A stretch of DNA of 64,000 bases from Sialis fuliginosa. Lineage: Eukaryota; Arthropoda; Insecta; Megaloptera; Sialidae. Below, piece by piece: positions 55,657-64,000 of this stretch (position 1 is the stretch's first letter; each line of letters starts with the position of its first letter). The DNA is taken from the NCBI GenBank assembly GCA_961205875.1, contig OY540816.1:12596701-12660700 (forward strand). The letters run 5' to 3'. Position numbers and translations under genes: made by a program. The notes under the pieces were generated by a model. That model did not search any database. It saw only the letters and a program-made list of their open reading frames with translations, and had not been told where the DNA came from.

Positions 55657-55724
55657 GATAAGTTGATTATAAAAAAAAATAAAGTAAATTTTCTTTATTT
55701 TTTTGTATATATAATCAACTTATC
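55657..55724. repeat. 68-bp hairpin
   Basis: GATAAGTTGATTAT with an A run is mirrored by a T run, ATATAATCAACTTATC, around a short AAGTAAATTTT loop. It could be a solo mini-MITE or an extrudable palindrome. No function is implied. Confidence 0.6.
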
Positions 55725-55814
55725 TTTTGTTTGTATGCATCTATCCTTAAAGTACATAAGTATCTGTACAACACACAAATTGTTAAAGTTATAATTGGAA
55801 TCACTGAATTCTGT

Positions 55815-56060
55815 AAAGTTCAAAGGTCGCCGTCAATGATTTCGCGCGCACCCTTCATTATATCCAACATAACACTGCTATTCCCACAAGACAAAGACAG
55901 AGTGTGTGAGTGAGAAGGAGAGAGAGATGCAGCACACGTGCTGTATGTTAACCGCATGATACTGCAAGGAGAATTCTTCGTGAAAACCCATATATACACA
56001 GAGAACCGCATCTTTTGCACATATTACGCAATGTGTGTAAAGAGCGAGCTATTTCATATC
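55815..56060. promoter_or_regulatory. GC-richer island, function unknown
   Basis: The island contains AAAGGTCGCCGTCAATGATT, TCGCGCGCACCC, a GAGTGAGAAGGAGAGAGAGA tract, CAGCACACGTGCTG (a palindrome) and CATATCCCCTGCGTTCGATG. Frames on both strands are short and unrecognised. It may be regulatory. Confidence 0.25.
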
Positions 56061-56225
56061 CCCTGCGTTCGATGAATTACTTTCAAAGTTGGGATTTTTT
56101 TCCTTAGGTATTGCAGATGGAATTTATTTCTGTAGTTTACGTGTATTTTGTGAATGTGGTATGTTTACTAAATGAAAATTGAGGTAGGTTAGAAAAATTG
56201 ATCTAGACTAGTGCTCGGGGTCGAG

Positions 56226-56733
56226 ACAAAAGGTAGACATGGACAAAAGGCAGACTCCCAAAAGGGTGACATGGATAAAAGGCAGACAAAAAATGTATAT
56301 AAATTAATAATGCAATACGCTCCCCCCCCCCCCAAAAAAAATTATACTATTTAATTTGCTTTAATGATATTTTTTTTTTTTGGGGGGGGGGCATGATCCA
56401 TATAAACCCCCTACAAAAATAATTATTGTATTATTTAATTTGCTTTAACGTTATAACTTTTTTTGGGTGGGACATGTGGGTCATGTCAATTTTTGTATTA
56501 TTTAATTTGCCTTTAACGTTATAACTAATACAATAATTAATTTAGTAGGGTAGTTATATGAATCATGCTCTCCTCCTCCGAAAAAAAACTTATCAAATAA
56601 AAACAAATTGAAATTTACAAAAAAATTACTCAAATAAAAAAATATAATGTTAAAGCAAATTAAATAATATTTTTTTGTCTCCCTTTTGTCCATGTCAGCC
56701 TTTTTGGAATCTACCCTTTGTCCATGTTACATA
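56226..56733. mobile_element. Inverted-repeat element with reiterated 20-bp end motif (family K)
   Basis: The left end (56229-56290) holds two direct copies of GACATGGAYAAAAGGCAGAC separated by about ten bases. The right end (56676-56731) holds the same pair inverted, giving ~60-bp imperfect terminal inverted repeats. The interior repeats ATTTAATTTGCTTTAACGTT several times in both orientations between G and C runs. It is noncoding. No target duplication was pinned down. A related piece lies at 49508-49610. Confidence 0.65.
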
Positions 56734-57649
56734 AAATGAATATTTTTATCAATAGTGCATCCTTTAGGCAAAAAGTGTAATGAGGGGAGTATTTCGCCCT
56801 AGATATTCCTCTCAAAGAAGAATTTCTGAATTCAACACTGTACATGGGGTCCCCAAATTTAAATTTGCCTGGGGTCTAATGAAACTATAAACAAACTGAT
56901 TTGTATTTATGAAAATATGTAGAAAAATTATAATTTGTAAAAATATATAAAAATACTTTGGCAATAATAGATTTTTAAAAGAAAATACAGAGTAATTATA
57001 ATTATTATAATTATATTAAAAAAAAGTTAAATTAAAGCAACAAAATTAACACCACAGTGAATAGCAAATGTCGTATTACACTGATTGTGAGCTAAATAGA
57101 ATCACTCGTAGGTACTCGCTTCTACAAAGTTGATAAGATGTAAGAAATTAATGTTAGAGAATAATGGTAACACAACTTAGAGTAAGTAATTACTAAAAGG
57201 ATATGAAATACACTAAACGTATTCCAGTGCAGACGAAGTAGGTAATTAATTTTAAATTATTTATTGAAATATACTTATCCCCATGAACTCCCCTACACGT
57301 AATATTTATACCCGGCATGAACTAGTACTTCTATAACTCGTTCATAAATTTGTAACAACCATGGAGTGTAGAAGAGCATAAGATAATTACTTCGAATGCA
57401 TTTTAAATATATCTCAGTTGGGATTATTCAACATTTAAATACGATTTAACTTTATGAATCTTAAATGCGTTCATCATTATTATTTATTGTAACGGTGAAA
57501 AGTGAACGCTTTGAAATATTTTCTTATTTAAAATGTTGATGTTATGAATCTGAGAATTCGTTATTGCTATGAGGATAATTTTAAAAGCGAATTAAATAGA
57601 ATAAATCGTTTTTGTGTATTTATATTTTTGGTAAATATTAATAAAATGG
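56734..57649. other. AT-rich spacer, no gene seen
   Basis: A small mixed patch at 56785-56880 (GGAGTATTTCGCCCTAGATA; ACATGGGGTCCCCAAATTTA) may be an old repeat end. The rest is AT-rich. Confidence 0.35.
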
Positions 57650-57657
57650 AATTTTAA

Positions 57658-58695
57658 CAGTGGCGAAGCGACCATGGAAGCAGGGGAAGCAGTGCTTCCT
57701 TTACTTTATGGGTAAATTAATACAAATCTGTGTTTTCAGTTAATAAATAATTTAAAAATATTATTACATTTTAACCAAAAATCAAAAATAGCATTTAATA
57801 TTAATGTACACGCTCAATTATTATAAAACTATAATACCTATACGTCTTATTTTATTGTATTTTAGTCGATATTTGTATGACGAGTTGAAGTTCACTGCAG
57901 GAAATTTCACTAAAAAATTTCGAATTTGTGATTTCATTAAAAGTATGTTTATTGTATAGAAAATGGAGTGAAATGTTAAAATTTTCAAACCGCAGGTCTG
58001 TATCTCAAACCGTTTTCGAGATATAGTCTCTCAAAGTTTCAGTTTTTTCAAAATTTTGAAGAAAAATAACCCTAACTTTTGAACGCGTGGTCGGAATTGA
58101 TTTTAGTTGACGGATTTGGAATCAGCGTGTCAAAATCTATATAATGACATGTATAATATCTTAAAACTCGAAAAAAAAAAATTCGCGAAAAATCGAAAAA
58201 ATTCAAATGTCGATTTTTGACCAAAATTTTTTTGTCGGATTTTAAAGTATTATACATGTCATTATATAGATTTTGACACGCTGATTTCAAATCCGTTAAC
58301 TAAAATCAATTTCGACCACGCGTTCAAAAGTTATGGCCTCTCTTCTCCAAAAATTTGAAAAAAACTAAAACTTTGAGAGATACAGACCTGCGGTTTGAAA
58401 CAGACAACTTTTCACGTCATTTTCTATACAATAAACATACTTTTAACGAAATCAAAAATTCGAAAATTTTTAGCGATATTTCTACAGTGAACTTCAACTC
58501 ATCATACAAATATCGACTAAAATACAAGAAAATAAGACGTAGAATCATTTAGTTACTATATAAATATACAAGAATTTATTTAAAAAAGTAAAAGCTTGAA
58601 CTTAAGGTGTTTCATAACTAGTTTTTTTAGTTAATAGGAAAGGGAGGATTGACAAAATATGCTTCCCTTATTAAAAATTTCACGCCTCGCCACTG
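57658..58695. mobile_element. hAT element with internal ~330-bp palindrome
   Basis: CAGTGGCGAAGCG and CGCCTCGCCACTG (12 of 13 matching) are flanked by a perfect 8-bp duplication AATTTTAA (57650-57657 and 58696-58703), which fits hAT. Inside, arms 57841-58170 and 58236-58541 form a long imperfect palindrome (TACGTCTTATTTTATTGTAT mirrored by ATACAAGAAAATAAGACGTA). The arms are more diverged than in the 51.7-kb element. Just inside the ends are GCAGGGGAAGCAGTGCTTCC and ATATGCTTCCCTTATT. No transposase remains, so mobilisation would need a partner. Confidence 0.88.
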
Positions 58696-58703
58696 AATTT
58701 TAA

Positions 58704-59404
58704 TATCTTAAATGATGAATAATACTCAGAAAAATTTTAAATAATATAATTTTAAATTATTTTAAATATTCTTTTCTCGATTTTGTCTCAATTCCGGCCA
58801 CGGTCACATATATGAGATCAGCTTATTTTTTTTCGAGACGAGACATTAATTTTCGTGTGCAGCCCTAGTTATTCTGTATAATAATAGTGAAAACGTGTTA
58901 TTTACATTTTAGTATATAAATATCTCCCAATAGAAAGTGGTAAAATATTGGAAAAGCGTTATTATTAGAATCACACCTTTTAAAATTTTTATCGGAGTGA
59001 AAATGCTAATAACAAACATGTTTTGTTCGATTTTATAAAGTAGTTAGACCTTCTCCACCAGTGTTCCTTATAATAACATTAATTAAGTATATATTTTTAA
59101 TAAAATAAAAACAAATTGCCGGTTAATATTGCGTGTCTCTTCTGACAGCTCCTCATGTATTGCACATAATTATGATAAATATATACATACTGGTTGCGAC
59201 AAATTGAAGCTTCTACGGTGATCGAAATATGAATGTTGTCTTCTATGTTTAAGTTGTATCAATTTGGTCGTTAGATTTCACCCTTTGCGATAACCTCCCT
59301 ATATAGATGTCTTATACAAACTTCTAGACTTCTTGGTATTAATCTTAGCTTTTGGGTATAAGCCAAAATGTACTACTAACAATTTTTATTTTGTACAGAA
59401 TATC
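58704..59404. other. AT-rich spacer with a probable repeat end
   Basis: 58790-58870 reads in reverse CTAGGGCTGCACACGAAAAT then GTCTCGTCTCG, a likely terminus of the GAGACGAGAC family that also shows near 28070-28105. The rest has no recognised feature. Confidence 0.4.
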
Positions 59405-59409
59405 TTTAA

Positions 59410-59688
59410 GAGACCATTCCACTGTAAAATTTTTGAAAATATTTTTTTGCATTATCGAAAAATACGGACTTTCATAAATAAACATGCTGTTAAATTTTGA
59501 TCGCGACATTCGAATTATTCCGGTCGCTATAGTGGCAAAAAAATAGATAAAAAATTAAAATAAAATATTAAAAAATATTTTTGTGTACATGTCATGTGAA
59601 AAAAAATCCGACTGATTATAGAATTTTATTCAATTAAAAAAATCATGAAAATCAGTAATTTTCATGCCCGTCACAGTGGAATGGTCTC
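59410..59688. mobile_element. 279-bp MITE with TTTAA target duplication
   Basis: GAGACCATTCCACTGT and ACAGTGGAATGGTCTC are a perfect 16-bp inverted repeat. They are flanked by TTTAA on both sides (59405-59409 and 59689-59693), so a TTAA or TTTAA target is likely; piggyBac-like insertion is one option. It is noncoding. Confidence 0.75.
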
Positions 59689-59693
59689 TTTAA

Positions 59694-60300
59694 TTACAAA
59701 CAACATATTATTATACCTTGGCATCTTGTGTTATTCAGTATTGAAGATTTGTTTTTGATCCATTTTCCGAAGAGCACTGATTGAGAATCACTGTTTTATA
59801 GAGACTGGTTAGCGCGTGTTATTTAATAATTTTATTTCGAGTTTATATTCGTATATACATACGTAACATGTATGATAACAGAATTTCGCCACCGGGTCGT
59901 GATAAAAGCAGGAAAATGCGAAAATATCACCTTTTAATCTACTTTTGTCTGAAATACGTTTAAATTATGACCATTTTATGAACGCAGGCGTTATCTAAAC
60001 GTTTACGAACATGGTCATTTGGCAACGCCATTCAAAAGGTGAATATTTCGATCGATGTTTCGGGACAAATTTCGTTTTTTTAATAAAGATTCATTATAAT
60101 ATACTTTTTTTTAAATATATTTTTTATAAAATAAATATTGCCTGAAAAAATAATATTTATTCATTATTATACCTGTATGCTTATTCTTTTTTTGTGTATA
60201 TTTGTATTATTTCTGTATGAGTTAATTATTGCATTAAAAACCTACAATTGAAATTATATTTATTAATATCGACGGTGGAAAAATAAAACCAAATAAACGA
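59694..60300. other. AT-rich spacer, nothing recognised
   Basis: A weakly GC-richer patch at 59880-60060 (AATTTCGCCACCGGGTCGTG; AACGCAGGCGTTATC) has no recognised content. Confidence 0.35.
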
Positions 60301-60304
60301 CAAA

Positions 60305-60788
60305 AGGTACTGGCGCCAGTCTTGGCCGCTTCTAGAGCAAGTTATAATGTTGTTACTTTAGATTGATGGGCTTCTCTTTTGTAATTCCCATGAACTCAGG
60401 TTATTAATAAAGCAACTAAATAATTAGTTTTTATAGTTTGTTTTTTAAATTATAACCTTTTTTTCTCCAGTAATGGATAAAGTAAAACCAGTATATGCAC
60501 CCAGTGAAGGACACTTACAAATAAAGAAACGTAAAATTTGAAACAATGTAAAGCAGATGCTATGATAATATAATAATTAATAAATTGATTACACTAATAA
60601 TTAGTTTAAATGTCCACCATTTTGACAACCATTAGTCGATTGTCATCAAATTACGCTGTAAGACAGTTAAATCTCTATACATAGATTATAATACAGTAAT
60701 GGCAGTAATCTAATATCAACAAATATTGCTAATTTAGTAAATTTAATTAAATCAGAATCCTATGATACAAAGTCAGGTGCCAGTACCT
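60305..60788 (-). mobile_element. Family A MITE, near full-length reverse copy
   Basis: AGGTACTGGCGCCAGTCTTG at the left and AGTCAGGTGCCAGTACCT at the right; TA follows the right end, while the left flank is AA. It is 484 bp in reverse orientation, with TAATAATTAATAAATTGATT and CCACCATTTTGACAACCATT inside. Noncoding. Confidence 0.85.
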
Positions 60789-62077
60789 TATAGTAAATTT
60801 TTCAGGAGAATGAAAAATCAATACTTTGTTCAGTTATTTGTCAGTAATTTTTTTTCATTTTTCTTTCTACATATATCTACTAATAAAATTAGTCATGTTT
60901 GATATTTTTTTAGCTTTAGTTAATGAAATAATGGCCATTGCGATATGTGATGTCGCTTTATTGTAAGAGTTTTTTTTTTAATTTAGTTTAAATGACAGTC
61001 GTTTTATTGTAATACAATCGGTGTTTTTTTCTTCGTAGAACTATATGGTGAATATCTACCACTCAACACAGCTTGAAATACTAATTTTAATTAGATATAT
61101 AACTCAAAAAATTGCTTATTTAGTTTCAGCTTTCCACCGTCGATCATATCTTTAAAAATTGTATTTTCCTTTATTTTCAATAAGAGCATAATAAACGATT
61201 TTTTCGTCTATGTATACATATTTTTTATAATTCATTTACCTACAAAATTGAGAACCATTTTTACAAGATTTTGTTCTAAAATTACACCCTCAAGTAGCAT
61301 TACCATACAACAGTTTAATATTCTAGCTTAGTTTGTTTTGATTGTTCATTAATTTTTAATACGCTGCCTTGTGAAAATTACAAACATTTTTCTTAACATG
61401 GTTGAATCTAAACAGAGCACTGGTTCGTTCTCTTTTATGACCATTTTTATCACATATCGGAGCATTTACATGCCCTCTTACTACAATTAAAAGCAAAAAT
61501 GTGTAGATTGTATCCGTTCATAACATTTAGCCTAATTGTAACATAAGAGGTATGAGATATGATCTATGAATCACATGTATTTATATTTGTAATTATTCAT
61601 AATGTTTTATTTACTTTACAACACACACCCGCTACGTAATATTTGTGTGTGGGCGCGAGTCAAATGTTTTGAGTACGGAAACAATTAATATTTATTTTAA
61701 ATTGCAGCTATCAAGAATCTAAACACGCTCTGCAATTTATGTCATTACCAAACAGTTACTTGATAATTTATTTTTTTCAGCTTGTTTAGTAAAAATAGTT
61801 ATGGATTGTTAGTGTGTAGCTGTCAATTTTATAAAAATGTTTAGATTTATTGTAACTAGTTGGAATGTACACTTTTATATTTGATATGGTTGCTTTTGTT
61901 CAATTGATACAAATCACCTTTTAATAAAAATAGAAAAGGTATTTCTTTATAATAATTATAATTAAGTCGTTTAAATGTTAAATGAATTTAACTCTAAGTT
62001 TTGTTCTACTTTCTAATTTTGATATAATATGATGTGTGAAATGAGCAATTTTTTGGCGCTTAAAAAATATATTTTTA
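60789..62077. other. AT-rich spacer, no gene seen
   Basis: A small GC-richer patch at 61620-61680 (ACACCCGCTACGTAATATTT; GTGTGGGCGCGAGTC) is the only contrast. Confidence 0.4.
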
Positions 62078-62158
62078 ATGCCCGGTTTTATAAAGAATTT
62101 GCTTGAGTGCAAATGCAAATTAGCTTCCAGCTAACGCTATCTGCTAGGTATTAAATAT
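62078..62158 (+). repeat. Repeat family J, copy 2
   Basis: It matches 41053-41137 (AATGCCCGGTTTTATAAAGA; TTAGCTTCCAGCTAACGCTA; TCTGCTAGGT). It is followed by TGCCTTTACCTTA, which looks like a family A right-end scrap. Confidence 0.65.
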
Positions 62159-62174
62159 GCCTTTACCTTATTTG

Positions 62175-62878
62175 TATCAGAAAGATATAAAAAAAGACTC
62201 ATTTATAAATAAACGAGAGTACGTTATTTTGTGATTCGTGTTTCTTCTTTTACTGTAGATATAACATATTTCTCCTTGGTAACGTATTATTTCCTTGTTA
62301 CCTATTCAATGATTTACCAATTTCCAATAACATTTAATTCGCGATGAAAAACTAATTAAAATACCAATGTTTGCAATTTACATGAATTGAGTGACGATAT
62401 TGACTTCTAAACACATTGTTATTTGTTTTAATCAGTGGCATGTACAAACAACAACCAACACCCTCTTTAGCCCGTCCGTAGATTCTGCGTTGATTATTCA
62501 ATCTTCAATTAGCTAAATTACGCAGTGGAAGGTGTGATTAACATTTTCATCGAAGATTTAGGTAACTAATTAAGTAGAAACACCGTGCCAGATTAACTGC
62601 CAGTGTTCTCTAAAATTTCCATTTATGTTTCATGTCAAAATTTAGAAAATTTAGAGGGTTTGTTATTGCATAGAATTTTGTATTTATTATTTGAGTATTT
62701 TGTAAATGAATATTATATTTATTATCTTGTTTTTGCATCGTATATACGATGAGAATATTAATAAATACTTAATTTATTTTACATAAATTCTACAGGTCGT
62801 AATATTATTCGTTAGATATAGTCTAATTAATTAACACACAATAATAAAATATATATTAAACTTTCAAGCTTAACGCTG
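62175..62878. other. AT-rich spacer, nothing recognised
   Basis: 62440-62600 is slightly less AT-rich (CCAACACCCTCTTTAGCCCG then TCCGTAGATTCTGCG), without further support. Confidence 0.35.
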
Positions 62879-62880
62879 TA

Positions 62881-63393
62881 AGGTATTGGCACCAGTCTTG
62901 GATATGACCCCAGTAATGGCTACTTTTTTAATTAAATGTACTGGATTAGGAATATTTGTTGATGTTTGATTACTACCATTTGAATATTAATCTTTGTACA
63001 TTTAACAATTAACAGCATGATTTGATGACAATCGGCCAAAATGGTGGATATTTAAATTAATTATTAGTATAATTTATTTATTAATTATTATATTATCATG
63101 GAAACTGCTTTACATTGTTTCAAATTTGACGATTCTTTCTTTTTGTAATCATTAGCAAGTGTCCATTACTGCGTGCTCATTACTGGTTTTACTTTATCCA
63201 TTACTGGAGAAAAAACATACACAAAATAAAAGGCTATAATTTAAAAAACAAACTATATTTGCGGATTTTGGTAATTAAATTGATTAAATAAAGAGTTACT
63301 TGTTTTATAAGTAACATGAGTTCATGAGAATTATAAAAAAGAAGTTCGTCAATCACAAAAACATATTAGTGGCCATAACTGATGCCAGTACCT
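62881..63393 (+). mobile_element. Family A MITE, near full-length copy
   Basis: AGGTATTGGCACCAGTCTTG at the left and ACTGATGCCAGTACCT at the right are flanked by TA. It is 513 bp and keeps the landmarks TTTATTAATTATTATATTA, CGTGCTCATTACTGGTTTTA and GAGTTACTTGTTTTATAAGT. Confidence 0.85.
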
Positions 63394-63785
63394 TATTTAT
63401 TTAAGTTTACGGATATCCACTACATTATATGTAATGATAATAAAAACGCATTCTTTAAATTTATGTTTTATTAACTCGTAAAACCTTTAAAAACCAATTT
63501 ACAAAATGGTTATTAAAATTTTGTTTAAAACAATTATTCATGAAGCTATATTTACTTTAATTAAAACGGTGATTGTAATATAATTTAATGAACCTAAATT
63601 ATTTTTATATAATTACCCCATAAATAATATAGCTTAACTAATGAAAGTAAATTAAAAATAAGCATCATTAAACTTTTTCATCTCACGAATGAATGCATAC
63701 ACATACATTTTTTAATATAAAACAAACACGTGTGTAACCACGAACACGTTCTTACAAGAGGGGAACGTGTGTACTTACATATATT
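63394..63785. other. AT-rich spacer, nothing recognised
   Basis: No feature is supported. CGTGTGTAACCACGAACACG near 63729 is a weak inverted motif. Confidence 0.4.
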
Positions 63786-63786
63786 A

Positions 63787-64000
63787 CACCAGTGTGGGCC
63801 AACCTTTCAATCTGCAGAATATAGCCAATTGAAAAAATATAAAACTATAATATGTACATATATGTATATGTTATGTTTTAATTTTATTATTTATATACCA
63901 AATAAGAGATTTAATATTTATTTAATTATTCATTCTAACTATTTTCGCCATGACATCTTTTGTCTGTCGGCGGTCTGTAGATGCTGTAATACAAAAACGC
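63787..64000 (+). mobile_element. Possible hAT left terminus running off the window
   Basis: CACCAGTGTGGGCCAACCTT resembles hAT ends of the CAGTG...CCAACC kind. The sequence continues to the right edge, so the other end could not be checked. Confidence 0.35.

Noticed and set aside
1-64000. tRNA, 5S rRNA or tRNA-derived SINE
   Set aside because: I found no convincing A-box plus GGTTCGANNCC B-box pair on either strand.

Overview
This is AT-rich, non-prokaryotic DNA with the repeat landscape of an insect. It carries many short non-autonomous DNA transposons, microsatellites, telomere-like CCTAA units at 46749-46762, and repeat tails built around AACCGATT, ACAGACAGAC and AACGGAACCC-type motifs that are common in insect genomes such as Lepidoptera and Hemiptera. 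The order cannot be fixed from the sequence. I see no complete protein-coding gene, no tRNA or rRNA gene, no CRISPR array and no bacterial signal. Almost all open frames are short chance frames or lie inside transposons. The window is best read as a gene desert or part of a very long intron.

Possible host signals are few. A minus-strand segment at 47669-47762 encodes a cysteine pattern of a leucine-rich-repeat N-terminal cap and is bounded by plausible splice sites. At 33161-33166 a long pyrimidine tract, CAG and GTAAGCG abut, as in a recursive (zero-exon) splice site. A GC- and CpG-richer island at 8470-8862 ends at a strong donor. About ten other islands of 150-300 bp that are clearly less AT-rich than their surroundings lie near 11.0, 20.4, 22.7, 29.4, 33.4, 36.0, 42.2, 43.8, 46.2 and 55.9 kb and could be enhancers. 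An 86-codon frame at 3985-4245 is unrecognised.

Layout. 0-9 kb: a 745-bp repeat family (701), a hAT element with a pogo-like insert (1706), a second copy (3272), and a pogo-like element (7711) nested in an older repeat. 9-13 kb: a tandem duplication with one transposon at its junction and a hAT MITE in one copy, a hAT end whose interior resembles the 17-kb satellite, and a 427-bp insert between 17-bp direct repeats. 17-20 kb: a 160-bp satellite array and MITEs. 26-33 kb: a deleted pogo-type transposon that still encodes a zinc-finger C-terminus, a hammerhead-ribozyme-like motif, and the recursive splice candidate. 34-50 kb: further repeats and the LRR-cap exon candidate. 51-60 kb: five palindromic or inverted-repeat elements, two of them hAT elements with long internal palindromes and perfect 8-bp target duplications. 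60-64 kb: further copies of the commonest MITE.

The commonest element (family A, TA target site, ends AGGTACTGG/CCAGTACCT) has at least eleven copies or fragments. The two most striking structures are the 1115-bp foldback hAT at 51730-52844, whose ~500-bp arms are almost identical, and the nest of datable insertions at 9802-10730.
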